A DNA stretch of 64,000 nt from Akkermansia muciniphila (GTDB taxonomy: Bacteria; Verrucomicrobiota; Verrucomicrobiia; Verrucomicrobiales; Akkermansiaceae), in NCBI GenBank assembly GCA_945890645.1, contig CAMDCV010000014.1, forward strand, positions 1-64,000, read 5' to 3'. The translations under genes were made by a program, and so were the position numbers. The notes beneath the pieces are model-generated. The model had not been told where the DNA came from. It did not search any database and saw nothing but the letters and a program-made list of their open reading frames with translations. Each line of letters opens with the position of its first letter. The stretch's first letter is position 1. Below are positions 18,738 through 28,117 of this stretch, piece after piece.

Positions 18738-19877
18738 ATGATGAAATTTGTATCACGCCTGATTTTTCTACCACTCGCCTGCATCAGCTCTGCCACCGCA
18801 GATGACTTGCTGAAACAGAACGGGCTCGATGCTTTTCGTCCGGTGACTTCTTGGCAGGGCGTGGCAGAGGTCGCGGCGATTCCCGAAAAAATGGAAATCA
18901 CGACCAAAGGCACGGGGAAAATTCTCGTCAATGGCCCCACCAAGGACACCAAAATCCCCTACCTCATGACCAAGGCCGAGTATGGCGATGTGCGTGTGGA
19001 GCTGGAATTCATGGTGCCGAAAGAATCGAACGCCGGTGTCTATCTCATGGGGCGTTACGAGGTGCAAATTTTCGATAGCTTTGGCGTGGCTGAGTTGAGC
19101 TATGACGACCTCGGTGGCATCTATCAAAGCTGGGACCCTAACAACAAAGGCAAACAAGACGGCTTCGGCGGCTCCGCACCGAAAGGCAATGCCGCCAAAG
19201 CTCCCGGCGAATGGCAGACACTCGACATCACCTTCCGCGCGCCGAAGTATGATGCCGCCGGAAAACAAATTACTGCTCCGGTGTTTGAAAAAGTTCTCGT
19301 CAATGGCGTGTTAGTGCAAGAAAACTTCAGCGTCCCCGGACCCACGCGCTCCAACCCCCTAGTAGCCGATACTCCCAAGGGACCCATCGCGATCCAAGGA
19401 GATCACGGCCCCATCGCGATCCGAGCATTCCGCGTGACTTCGCTCGCCGCCGAAGATGTCGCCCGCCGCACCGAGCTCGATGCCTACTGGGCGAAAGTTT
19501 CCAAGGCGGTGAAAGAAGGAGATTTCGTCAGCTATTCCGATACCTGCCACGAGCTCGGCATTCTGGTCAGCGGCACCAAACAATATAGTCAACCACTCAG
19601 CGTCGCACTCAAACGCTGGGAAAAAGAATTCGACCTCACACGCGAGGGAAAAACCAAAAACAGCGTGGACTTTCGTTTTTCACGACGCATCGGCGATGCC
19701 ACAACGGCCCACGAAATCGGCATGTTCCGTTATTCATTAGAAGTTCCCGGCGAACCCGCCAAAGTCGAATATATCCAAATGGAGGCGCTATTGATTAAAC
19801 AAAACGGCGAATGGAAAATCATCATGGAGGATCAAAAAGACGCGGTGAGCGAAGCGGAGTGGGAGAAGTTGAAGTGA
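18738..19877 (+). CDS. DUF1080 (3-keto-disaccharide hydrolase-like) protein with SnoaL/NTF2-like C-terminus
   Basis: MGRYEVQIFDSFGV, GEWQTLDITFRAPKYD, ITAPVFEKVLVNGVLVQEN. Confidence 0.82.
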   Translation: MMKFVSRLIFLPLACISSATADDLLKQNGLDAFRPVTSWQGVAEVAAIPEKMEITTKGTGKILVNGPTKDTKIPYLMTKAEYGDVRVELEFMVPKESNAGVYLMGRYEVQIFDSFGVAELSYDDLGGIYQSWDPNNKGKQDGFGGSAPKGNAAKAPGEWQTLDITFRAPKYDAAGKQITAPVFEKVLVNGVLVQENFSVPGPTRSNPLVADTPKGPIAIQGDHGPIAIRAFRVTSLAAEDVARRTELDAYWAKVSKAVKEGDFVSYSDTCHELGILVSGTKQYSQPLSVALKRWEKEFDLTREGKTKNSVDFRFSRRIGDATTAHEIGMFRYSLEVPGEPAKVEYIQMEALLIKQNGEWKIIMEDQKDAVSEAEWEKLK

Positions 19878-19953
19878 GCCGTGGCGGAGTCGTCCCTAAA
19901 TCGAATCTGCTTTGCAATTGCTTTGTTGCCTGATTGATTCGGGCGTGGCTGGT

Positions 19954-21510
19954 ATGGTTGAAACCGTGGATATTATTTTGCCTCTGGCGCAGTCGGAGGA
20001 TGAGGCGGCTTGGCGCTCAGCGGTGGCGAAAAAACTCGACATCGCTCCGGCACGTTTGTTGTCGATCAAGCTTAGAAAACATTCGATCGATGCCCGCCAA
20101 CGCACCATTAAAGTGCAACTTCGCTTAGAGTTAGGCATCGATGCACCACTACCACCCGATGAGCATCCGGCTTGGACCTGTGCGCCCTTATCCGCCAACG
20201 CACCGAGCGTTTTGATTGTGGGTTTCGGACCCGCGGGAATGTTTGCAGCCTTACGTTGTCTGGAACGTGGCATTCGTCCGATTGTGTTAGAGCGCGGCAA
20301 GGATGCCAGCGCCCGACGTTTCGACCTCGCGCCGCTCCTACGAGAAGGCCGAGTGATCGAGGACTCGAACTACTGTTTCGGCGAAGGTGGTGCCGGCACG
20401 TTTTCTGATGGCAAGCTCTATACCCGCGCCACGAAACGCGGACCGGTGGCGACGATTTATGAAATCCTCGTCGCTCATGGCGCACCGGAAAAAATCCTTA
20501 CCGATGCCCATCCGCACATAGGCTCGAACCTATTGCCGAATGTAGTGAAGGCCATCCGCCACTCGGTCATCTCTGCGGGGGGAGAAGTGCATTTTCAAAG
20601 TAAGGTCAGCGATCTCATCATCGAGCATGGCATGATTCGCGGCGTGGTTTGTGTGGATGGTCGCAGCTTTGAAGCCGACTCCGTCATCCTCGCCACTGGC
20701 CACTCCGCGCGCGACATCTATCAACTTCTCCAAACGAAGAATTTGCTGATGGAGAAAAAAGCGTTCGCTGTCGGCGTGCGCATCGAGCACCCACAGGCGT
20801 TGATTGATCAAGTGCAGTATCATATCCCGCGCGGTGAAGAACGTCCGCGATTGCTCCCTGCCGCGCGCTATCGTTTGGCGACGAAAATCGAAGACCGTGG
20901 CGTGCACAGCTTCTGCATGTGCCCCGGTGGTTGGATCGTGCCCGCGGCCACGGAAAATGATGAAGTAGTGGTCAACGGCATGAGCCTCGCCCGACGTGAT
21001 TCGCCTTTTGCGAACAGCGGCATGGTCGTCACCGTGGAGCCAGAAGACACCGAAGATTTCATCAAAGAACACGGAGTGTTATCCGGCATCGCGTTTCAAA
21101 AAAATCTCGAACGCGTCGCCAAACAATCCGGCGGTGGTGGTCAAAAAGCCCCAGGGCAACGAGTTGTCGATTTCCTCAGCGGGAAAATTTCCTCGTCACT
21201 CCCGGCAATGAGCTACTTCCCCGGCGCGACCTCTGCCCCGCTGCACGAACTGATGCCCGCCTTCATGATGAAACGCATGCGCACGGGCCTAAGATTGTTC
21301 GGCAATCAAATCCGCGGCTACACGGGTCAAGATGGATTGCTGTTAGGCTTCGAGACCCGCACAAGCTCACCCGTGCGCATCCCGCGCGATGAAGCGACAC
21401 TGCAACACCCGCAACTCGCCCGCTTTTTCCCCTGTGGCGAAGGCGCGGGCTACGCGGGTGGTATCGTCAGCGCCGCGCTCGATGGTTTAAAAATTGCAGA
21501 TGCGCTGTAA
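19954..21510 (+). CDS. NAD(FAD)-utilizing dehydrogenase (COG2509-like)
   Basis: VGFGPAGMFAALRCLERG; FGEGGAGTFSDGKLYTR; ATGHSARDIYQLL; FPCGEGAGYAGGIVSAALDGL. Confidence 0.93.
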   Translation: MVETVDIILPLAQSEDEAAWRSAVAKKLDIAPARLLSIKLRKHSIDARQRTIKVQLRLELGIDAPLPPDEHPAWTCAPLSANAPSVLIVGFGPAGMFAALRCLERGIRPIVLERGKDASARRFDLAPLLREGRVIEDSNYCFGEGGAGTFSDGKLYTRATKRGPVATIYEILVAHGAPEKILTDAHPHIGSNLLPNVVKAIRHSVISAGGEVHFQSKVSDLIIEHGMIRGVVCVDGRSFEADSVILATGHSARDIYQLLQTKNLLMEKKAFAVGVRIEHPQALIDQVQYHIPRGEERPRLLPAARYRLATKIEDRGVHSFCMCPGGWIVPAATENDEVVVNGMSLARRDSPFANSGMVVTVEPEDTEDFIKEHGVLSGIAFQKNLERVAKQSGGGGQKAPGQRVVDFLSGKISSSLPAMSYFPGATSAPLHELMPAFMMKRMRTGLRLFGNQIRGYTGQDGLLLGFETRTSSPVRIPRDEATLQHPQLARFFPCGEGAGYAGGIVSAALDGLKIADAL

Positions 21511-21534
21511 ATTACTACATTCGTAGTAATTTTT
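21511..21534 (+). terminator. Rho-independent terminator abutting the stop codon
   Basis: ATTACTAC-ATTC-GTAGTAAT followed by TTTT. Confidence 0.75.
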
Positions 21535-21537
21535 AAC

Positions 21538-21607
21538 GGAAAGGAGCGCAGGCATCTTGCCTGTGAACTCAAATGCAGACACAGGCGAGACGCCTGTGCT
21601 CCTTTCC
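21538..21607. repeat. REP-like long inverted repeat between convergent genes
   Basis: GGAAAGGAGCGCAGGC ... GCCTGTGCTCCTTTCC arms (15 of 16 complementary), containing ACAGGCGAGACGCCTGT. Confidence 0.8.
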
Positions 21608-21608
21608 C

Positions 21609-22475
21609 TTACACACCCACCGGATGCCACGTGGTTTTGCACTCGAGAAAAGCATTAATCCACTCAAGACCTTGATGCGCTTCGTTGTGCCAATCGATGG
21701 CAGCATCGGTGGGCAAAACTTTTACGCGTTTGACGCTTTCCGCAGCACCGAGTTCGAGCACCCGTCGTTCCTCGGCGGCGAGCACCGCGCTGACGCCACG
21801 GATTTGCTCGTGAGTGCCGAAGGTTGGAATCAATTCCGCACGTTGGCCACAGAGAAGATTGATTACACCGCCGGGTAGATCACATGTCGCCAGCATTTCG
21901 CCTAACAAAATCGCTGGATACGGATGCGTGGGCGAAGCCAACGCCACCACTGCATTACCACTCGTGATAATCGGCAAAATCAAGGTCATCAATGCCAGCA
22001 AGGGCGCTTCATCGGGTGCGATCACGCCGACCACTCCCATCGGTTCGGTGACAGTGAAATTAAAATGCGCCGAAGCCACGGGATTCACACTACCGAGCAA
22101 AGCCTCGTATTTATCCGTCCAGCCCGCGTAATGCACCATGCGATCAATTGCAGCACTGACCTCGCGCTGCGCGTCTTTTAGTGAGCGCCCATCGAGCATG
22201 AGAGCGGCGGACATTTCCTCATGGCGTGCCTCTACCATTTCGGCGAGACGATAGAGAATTTGTCCCCGATTGTAGCCACTGCGTTTCGCCCATCCGCTGC
22301 CCGCTTTAGCAGCAGCCTCGACCGCATTGCGCAAGTCCTTGCGACTGCACTCGGGCATGTGCGCAAAGAACTCACCACCGTGATCATGCCACGGCGCCAC
22401 TCGCCCACTCTCCGAACGAATGAAAGCTCCGCCCACATAACATTTCGGCGTCTTGGTGATGGTCAATCGTTTCAT
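21609..22475 (-). CDS. Truncated-type aldehyde dehydrogenase family protein (no catalytic Cys domain)
   Basis: EPMGVVGVIAPDEAPLLALMTLILPIITSGNAVVALAS; LELGAAESVKRVK followed by ~34 residues. Confidence 0.85.
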   Translation of the reverse strand: MKRLTITKTPKCYVGGAFIRSESGRVAPWHDHGGEFFAHMPECSRKDLRNAVEAAAKAGSGWAKRSGYNRGQILYRLAEMVEARHEEMSAALMLDGRSLKDAQREVSAAIDRMVHYAGWTDKYEALLGSVNPVASAHFNFTVTEPMGVVGVIAPDEAPLLALMTLILPIITSGNAVVALASPTHPYPAILLGEMLATCDLPGGVINLLCGQRAELIPTFGTHEQIRGVSAVLAAEERRVLELGAAESVKRVKVLPTDAAIDWHNEAHQGLEWINAFLECKTTWHPVGV

Positions 22476-22536
22476 GAATATGTTCGGACGCTAGCAAAGA
22501 GGGCAGCGAAGACAAGGAAAAGCGTGAAGAGCGATG

Positions 22537-22821
22537 TTACCATTTCAAATTGGTACGGTCAGGATCGCGAGAGTCGTAACGATGAAAATTAGTGGCCCGG
22601 AGACATTTGATCGAGAAATAGATCAACACAGCAGCAAGTGCTGTTCCCAACAATACGGCTGCCGTTACGATCCAAAAACGATCATCGATGTGACGTTGTG
22701 CCACGGGCAACAGGAACCATTTTACGAGTCCGATTAATCCAAGCAACGCCACCCCGCCGGGCAAGAGTGCAAGCGTGCCAATGAGACATCCTCCCGGTGT
22801 GCTTTGTGTGGGACTATTCAT
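22537..22821 (-). CDS. Small hypothetical membrane protein
   Basis: Two hydrophobic segments from MNSPTQSTPGG; start chosen to avoid overlap with yoeB. Confidence 0.5.
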   Translation of the reverse strand: MNSPTQSTPGGCLIGTLALLPGGVALLGLIGLVKWFLLPVAQRHIDDRFWIVTAAVLLGTALAAVLIYFSIKCLRATNFHRYDSRDPDRTNLKW

Positions 22822-22864
22822 CGTTGTTAAAGTAGCGTCAAAATTGAGGAACATGATTGGTATA

Positions 22865-23128
22865 TTAGCCGTTGTCGTAATGATACCGAGCTTGAGCCAC
22901 CTTAATAACCTTACCTTCCACTTGATATACGAGTCGATGTTCTTCTGAAATGCGTCTTGACCAAAAACCACTCAGTGCATGTTTCAATGGTTCTGGTTTT
23001 CCAATCCCTTCATGTGGGTTGCGAGCGATGTCCTTCAGTAGTTCGTTGATTTTTTTGAGCATTTTTTTATCAGTGCTCTGCCAATAGAGGTAGTCCTCCC
23101 AGGCAGCGGTAGAAAACTGAATGCTCAT
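22865..23128 (-). CDS. yoeB: Txe/YoeB family toxin
   Basis: WEDYLYWQSTDKKMLKKINELLKDI; GIGKPEPLKHALSGFWSRRISEEHRLVYQV; ARYHYDN. Confidence 0.96.
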   Translation of the reverse strand: MSIQFSTAAWEDYLYWQSTDKKMLKKINELLKDIARNPHEGIGKPEPLKHALSGFWSRRISEEHRLVYQVEGKVIKVAQARYHYDNG

Positions 23129-23385
23129 GAACCTAACTCGGCTAGCGATTTCTTCACCCCTTTCGCTTTTTTCAACTCGGCGATTGATTCTAGCAGTCGT
23201 CTTGCGTTAGCGGGAGCGCGAAGTAGGTAGGCGGTCTCTTCGAGTGATTGATAATCTTCCAACGACATCATGACCACCGATTGGTTGCGGTTACGCGTGA
23301 TGATTACCGGATCGTGATCTTCGCAAACACGATCCATGGTAGAGGCTAGATTTTCTCTGGCAGCAGAATAGGTGAGAGCTTTCAT
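23125..23385 (-). CDS. yefM: Phd/YefM family antitoxin
   Basis: MKALTYSAARENLASTMDRVCEDHDPVIITRNRNQSVVMMSLEDYQSLEETAYLL; 4-bp overlap with toxin. Confidence 0.95.
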   Translation of the reverse strand: MKALTYSAARENLASTMDRVCEDHDPVIITRNRNQSVVMMSLEDYQSLEETAYLLRAPANARRLLESIAELKKAKGVKKSLAELGS

Positions 23386-23514
23386 CTTGGACAAGATGTT
23401 GTACGCAAATGCAGTTTTGTCAAGATCGCGTTGTGGCTCAGCAGAAATAAGCGCATTCGATGTGGGAAAAATTAAACTCGCTGCGTCTAAGGCACTTATT
23501 GTAGAGCTGTTGTC

Positions 23515-24240
23515 GTGAAACTTTTTTTTCTCCACCTCGCTACTATTTGCTGCCTCGGATTCGCGGCTGCGGATGATGCAATTCTCACAGTGCCGGTGCG
23601 CTTTCATCTCACCCAGGGGGCAACGATGAAAGTAAAAGACCAAGTGATGGATGTTTGGGTCAAGCCGAATGACATCACTGGTCCAGTGATTGCCGAGGTG
23701 AACCGCATTTGGAAACAAGCCAATATTCAGTTTTCCGTGGAGAGGGCCGCCGAGGAACCATTGCTAAAAGCAGCGAACTTCGCCGAACTCGTGGAGAGCA
23801 TTCAAAATGCAACTCGGGAAGCGGAGAAAACTGGCGGCATGAATCATCGCACGAAAAACATCGAGACTTTGCTCGATCCGGCACAGCGCCACCTTACCGC
23901 TTTGAATGTCTATTTGCTTCCCTACATCGGTCGCACCTATCAGGGCTATGCTCGCATGGAAGGCACACACGCGGTTGTTGGTGTGTGGTCGGATAAAGCT
24001 TCGCAGGGCAAAAAGCCACCCGTGCGCACCTTGCTCGTGGAACCGGAACCGATGAAAGTCGGATCCTTAGCGCGCACCATCGCTCATGAGCTTGGGCACA
24101 ATCTCGGCCTATCGCATCCCGACCGCACGGAAGTTTCTCCGATAGGTCGATTGATGGGCGGTGCCAAACAAGGCTATGCGCTCACGCCTGAGGAAATCAC
24201 CAAAGCGAGAGACATCGCACGGAAACATCTGGCTCGATAA
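23515..24240 (+). CDS. Secreted metzincin-like zinc metalloprotease
   Basis: GTG start; signal peptide; HELGHNLGLSH (HExxHxxGxxH) followed by RLMGG. Confidence 0.75.
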   Translation: MKLFFLHLATICCLGFAAADDAILTVPVRFHLTQGATMKVKDQVMDVWVKPNDITGPVIAEVNRIWKQANIQFSVERAAEEPLLKAANFAELVESIQNATREAEKTGGMNHRTKNIETLLDPAQRHLTALNVYLLPYIGRTYQGYARMEGTHAVVGVWSDKASQGKKPPVRTLLVEPEPMKVGSLARTIAHELGHNLGLSHPDRTEVSPIGRLMGGAKQGYALTPEEITKARDIARKHLAR

Positions 24241-24250
24241 ACGCAGAGAA

Positions 24251-25765
24251 TTAAATTCCCATCTCAATCACGCACTGCGGCAGTTTCTTTTTCAGCTCTT
24301 CCACACCAGCGGGCGTGACTTTGCTGCGCCAAACGTAGAGGCGTTTCAGTTGTGGCAGAGCAGAGAGTTTTTGCAGTCCGGCATCGGTGATCTGCGTGCC
24401 GTAGATGTTGAGTGATTCGAGCGAAGCCATTTTTGCGATAGTATCCAGTCCCGCATCGGTGATCGGGGTTTCTGACAAACGCAGGGTGCGCAGTCCACTG
24501 GCGGATGAGAGTAGCACAAGCGACTTATCGGTGATCAGAGAGGCGGAGAAATCGGCGGATACGAGACTAGGAATGACGGGGCCTAGCTTGGCGGTATCAT
24601 CATCGTTGAACTTGCCCCGCATGCTGACAGCGGTGAAGGTCAAACCCGTGGAGGCTTGCGATTCAAATTGCACGGCACCAGGGAAAGTTTTCTGCACCGT
24701 GGTGACAGCGGCTTTGAGATCATCGCGTTGTTTGTCGTTCGCAGCAGGAGCAACGGCTGGCGTTTCGGCAGCAGCAGTTGTTTTCACGACGGGTGCTTGT
24801 TTGGCGATAATTGCGGCGACTTCCGCAGGAGCATTCGCTTCGCTGAGCTTCACGGTATTCGACGCACCGGCATTGATCCACCATTTGATGACGGTGAGTT
24901 GTTCTTCGGTGAGACCGGGTTTTTCATCGGGCGGCATGCGCTCATCATCATCGATGGGCAGCTCGCAGCGAATGACGATGTTGCTCTTAGAGGCATCACC
25001 AGCAACGAATCCGGCACCATCTGCACCGCCTTTCAAGAGCAGTTCGTAGCTATCCATGCGAAACTTGCCTTTGATTTTTTCCACATTGTGGCACTTCCAG
25101 CACTTTTCCTCCATCATCGGGGCGACGATCGATTCATAGACAAGTGGATCAGCAACTGCGGCAGGATCTTTGGGTTCTTCGACCTTACCACCGAGCAGGG
25201 GCTTCAGCGCCGGGGGTGCATACTTGCTAAGGTAATCCGCACCGTGCACCATGGAAGCACCATCGTGACTGGCAAAGCCCATCACCCCGGCACTGCATAT
25301 TAACAAAAATCGATAAAACCATGCGGCGGAGGCACCCGCATCGGTCCAAGACTTAACGATGTAGGCGAGAATCGTCACGCAGGAAAAGGCGATCCCACCC
25401 CACAGGTGGCGGATGCTACGATCGGTCACATCTGCTTCGAGATCACTTTGAAACAGCAAAAATCCAGCGATCACCGCGATTACGGAAGTGGCAGCGGCGA
25501 AAAACATGATGCCACGCGTGGAAGCGGCATTGCGTGTGAAAAGCGAACCAAATTCCATCAACAAGGCCAGTGTCAGAATACCGATGGGCAAATGCAAAAT
25601 GACCGGGTGAAAGCGTCCCAGGAAGCGCATCATGTCTGGCATGGCTTCGCCATTAGGCGGGCCTGCAATGACAGGCATGGAGAGCATCCCAGCGCAGGTG
25701 GCGATGCCTAAGAGAGTGAGAAAAATCGGTTTCCGAGATTTTGTGGCAGGAGTGGAATCGCTCAT
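24251..25765 (-). CDS. Membrane protein with DUF2231-like domain, Planctomycete-type cytochrome c domain and LRRs
   Basis: MMEEKCWKCHNVEKIKGKFRMDSYELLLKGG; tandem LRRs ITDAGLDTIAKMASLESLNIYGTQITDAGLQKL. Confidence 0.88.
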   Translation of the reverse strand: MSDSTPATKSRKPIFLTLLGIATCAGMLSMPVIAGPPNGEAMPDMMRFLGRFHPVILHLPIGILTLALLMEFGSLFTRNAASTRGIMFFAAATSVIAVIAGFLLFQSDLEADVTDRSIRHLWGGIAFSCVTILAYIVKSWTDAGASAAWFYRFLLICSAGVMGFASHDGASMVHGADYLSKYAPPALKPLLGGKVEEPKDPAAVADPLVYESIVAPMMEEKCWKCHNVEKIKGKFRMDSYELLLKGGADGAGFVAGDASKSNIVIRCELPIDDDERMPPDEKPGLTEEQLTVIKWWINAGASNTVKLSEANAPAEVAAIIAKQAPVVKTTAAAETPAVAPAANDKQRDDLKAAVTTVQKTFPGAVQFESQASTGLTFTAVSMRGKFNDDDTAKLGPVIPSLVSADFSASLITDKSLVLLSSASGLRTLRLSETPITDAGLDTIAKMASLESLNIYGTQITDAGLQKLSALPQLKRLYVWRSKVTPAGVEELKKKLPQCVIEMGI

Positions 25766-25841
25766 GAGTTGTTTTCGATACGGGAGTCGCGGCTATTTCT
25801 TTCGCAAAAAATACGCAGTGTGCAGAATGATGAATCCGGTG

Positions 25842-26090
25842 TTAGACGTCGATGGTGGGACCAGAACGTACAGGGTCCGCACTCTTAGGCTTCTGACTCG
25901 GCGCTGTAGCGGATCGTTTATGACTGTTGATAAAAGGAATCAATTGCGAAATATCAAAGCCCAAGTAACGCAACGATTTTGTCAATAGAACCAGGGCGAT
26001 GGCTTCATCGAAAAAAAGTGGCAGGTCGAACGGCAAAAAGAGAACCCAAGCACTGATGAGCGCGATCAGGAGAGCGAGAGCTTTTTTCAT
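25842..26090 (-). CDS. Small membrane hypothetical protein
   Basis: MKKALALLIALISAWVLFLPFDLPLFFDEAIALVLL. Confidence 0.5.
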   Translation of the reverse strand: MKKALALLIALISAWVLFLPFDLPLFFDEAIALVLLTKSLRYLGFDISQLIPFINSHKRSATAPSQKPKSADPVRSGPTIDV

Positions 26091-26201
26091 GGACAAATTG
26101 TAAGAGCATTTTCCCAATCGGCAAATGGAAAAGATACCAGTTATCGAGAGGCGATGATTGGACTTGTGTTTTGCGCTGTGTCATACAAACGTATATCTTG
26201 T

Positions 26202-26708
26202 ATGGCGTCAGAAATTGAGAGAAAGTTTTTACTGCGCTCGGATGATTGGCGCAACGATTCGGAGGCACATGCCATCAAGCAGGGCTACCTAGCGAGAGAG
26301 CCGCACCGCACCGTACGAGTGCGCTTGCGTGATGAGGAAGCATGGATGACGGTCAAGGGGCCCACCATAGGGATCAGTCGCACAGAAGTAGAATTTCCGT
26401 TAGAGGCAGCGATCGCACGGGAGTTGTTAGCGTTATGTCTGGAGGGCTTGATCGAAAAAACTCGGCATGAACTATGGTATGAGGGAATGCTTTGGGAAAT
26501 CGATGAATTTCATGGTGCGAACGCGGGCTTGGTGGTGGCCGAGGTCGAATTACCCGATGAAACTCATGAGTTTGCGAAGCCCGCGTGGCTGGGTCCGGAG
26601 GTTTCTGCGGATTTGCGATTTTCCAACTCAATGCTAGCACAGAATCCCTGGATTTTATGGACTATCGAGGATCGCGAGACGATCTTAGCACTCGCGAAAG
26701 GGGCTTAG
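26202..26708 (+). CDS. CYTH domain-containing protein
   Basis: MASEIERKFLLRSDDWRN; VRVRLRDEEAWMTVKGP; WEIDEFHG; LVVAEVELPDE. Confidence 0.95.
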   Translation: MASEIERKFLLRSDDWRNDSEAHAIKQGYLAREPHRTVRVRLRDEEAWMTVKGPTIGISRTEVEFPLEAAIARELLALCLEGLIEKTRHELWYEGMLWEIDEFHGANAGLVVAEVELPDETHEFAKPAWLGPEVSADLRFSNSMLAQNPWILWTIEDRETILALAKGA

Positions 26709-26711
26709 CAC

Positions 26712-28055
26712 TTACTCGGGAACTGCTTGTGCACGCGGGGGCAAGGCCTCTTCGACAGGAGCAGCGCGCGGTGGCGCTTCTTCGATCACGGGGGCGGCAC
26801 GGGGTGGCGGGGGTTCTTCCACCACCGGCGGCGCAGCAGTAGGCGGTGCAGGAATGATTTCTTCCGGTAAAGGCAATGCGCGCATCGGTTTGACGCGCAC
26901 CGGAATGGCTTTAAGTGGCTCTGGCTCTGGCTCTGGCGGCAACGGTACCGCTTTGAGCGGCGGAGGTTGTGGCATTGGTTTCGGACGCAAGTTTTCCGCA
27001 GAGGGAGGCGTCTTGCGCATTTTGATTTCCACTCGTCGATTGATCGATTGATCTTCTTGGCTACCCTCGCGCACGATGGGTTGTGTTTTACCAATGCCAC
27101 GTGTTTTAATCTTGTTCGGATCCATGCCGATGCCGACAAGATACGCTTTGACTGACTCGGCACGGCGCAGGGAGAGTTCAAAGTTAAAATCATCGCCGCC
27201 GTATAAGTCCGTATGACCATCGATCCAGCAGTAGAGTTGTGGGTTCAGATCCATCACTAATGCAATTTTTTGCATGCCTATCTTTGAGCTGTCGCGGAGT
27301 TGTGCGCTGTTGTATTCAAAAAGCAAGTCGCCGGGCAGCATGGTGGTCTTGGTGATGAGCACATTTTGTGGCAGACCCGCGATTTCATCGAGCGTAGAGG
27401 TGCCATCGAGTTTGCCATCAGCGGCTTTTCCGGCGCCGCCTTTTTTGATAAGATCGCGCATGAACGAATCAAGGGGGTCTTTCTCTGCGACATCGCTGCC
27501 GGGATCGACGATCATTTGTCCATCGGCCACCACAGGGCTATAGGTTTCCGTCTGCCCGAGAGATTCGAGATCTTCTGGCGATAGATTCACAGCGCTAGCG
27601 ACATCGGTCACGTCCCCTGCCGGATCGCCAGCGAGTGCGGGTGCCTCGATTTTGATATCAACGTTGAATGAGGCCTCGGTAATATCCGGCTTCATGACTA
27701 ATTCCGGATCCTTGAGCTGATCGAGGATTTCAATGTCATCGACGAGCTTTGTGCGATCGGGCTGCGTTACAGGGATTTCCTGATCTGGTGGCGCTTCCAC
27801 GATAGGCAGGTCATCTTCCACAGGCCGCACGACCACGGGCTCCGTGCGGATTTCCTCGGATAAGGTCCAACCGTAGCCCATTTTGATATGACCTAAGGAA
27901 ATAAACAGAATGATATGGAGCACGATCGCACCAAGCAGAGAAATCACCATCCATGAGCCAAAGCGGTCGGGCGGAGGCAAAAACGAATCGCGACCCTGTC
28001 TATGCGAGGGTTCATGCCAATCGAAGCGTCCTTCCATGCCGAGATCATACGCCAT
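26712..28055 (-). CDS. OmpA-like domain protein with N-terminal TM and Pro-rich C-terminal tail
   Basis: CWIDGHTDLYGGDDFNFELSLRRAESVKAYLVGIGMDPNKIKTRGIGKTQPI; long P/E/A tail. Confidence 0.87.
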   Translation of the reverse strand: MAYDLGMEGRFDWHEPSHRQGRDSFLPPPDRFGSWMVISLLGAIVLHIILFISLGHIKMGYGWTLSEEIRTEPVVVRPVEDDLPIVEAPPDQEIPVTQPDRTKLVDDIEILDQLKDPELVMKPDITEASFNVDIKIEAPALAGDPAGDVTDVASAVNLSPEDLESLGQTETYSPVVADGQMIVDPGSDVAEKDPLDSFMRDLIKKGGAGKAADGKLDGTSTLDEIAGLPQNVLITKTTMLPGDLLFEYNSAQLRDSSKIGMQKIALVMDLNPQLYCWIDGHTDLYGGDDFNFELSLRRAESVKAYLVGIGMDPNKIKTRGIGKTQPIVREGSQEDQSINRRVEIKMRKTPPSAENLRPKPMPQPPPLKAVPLPPEPEPEPLKAIPVRVKPMRALPLPEEIIPAPPTAAPPVVEEPPPPRAAPVIEEAPPRAAPVEEALPPRAQAVPE

Positions 28056-28117
28056 ACCGCTACAAGATCAATCACCAGTTCTCCAAAATTCGTTTTGGTA
28101 CGATAATTGCTTATATT

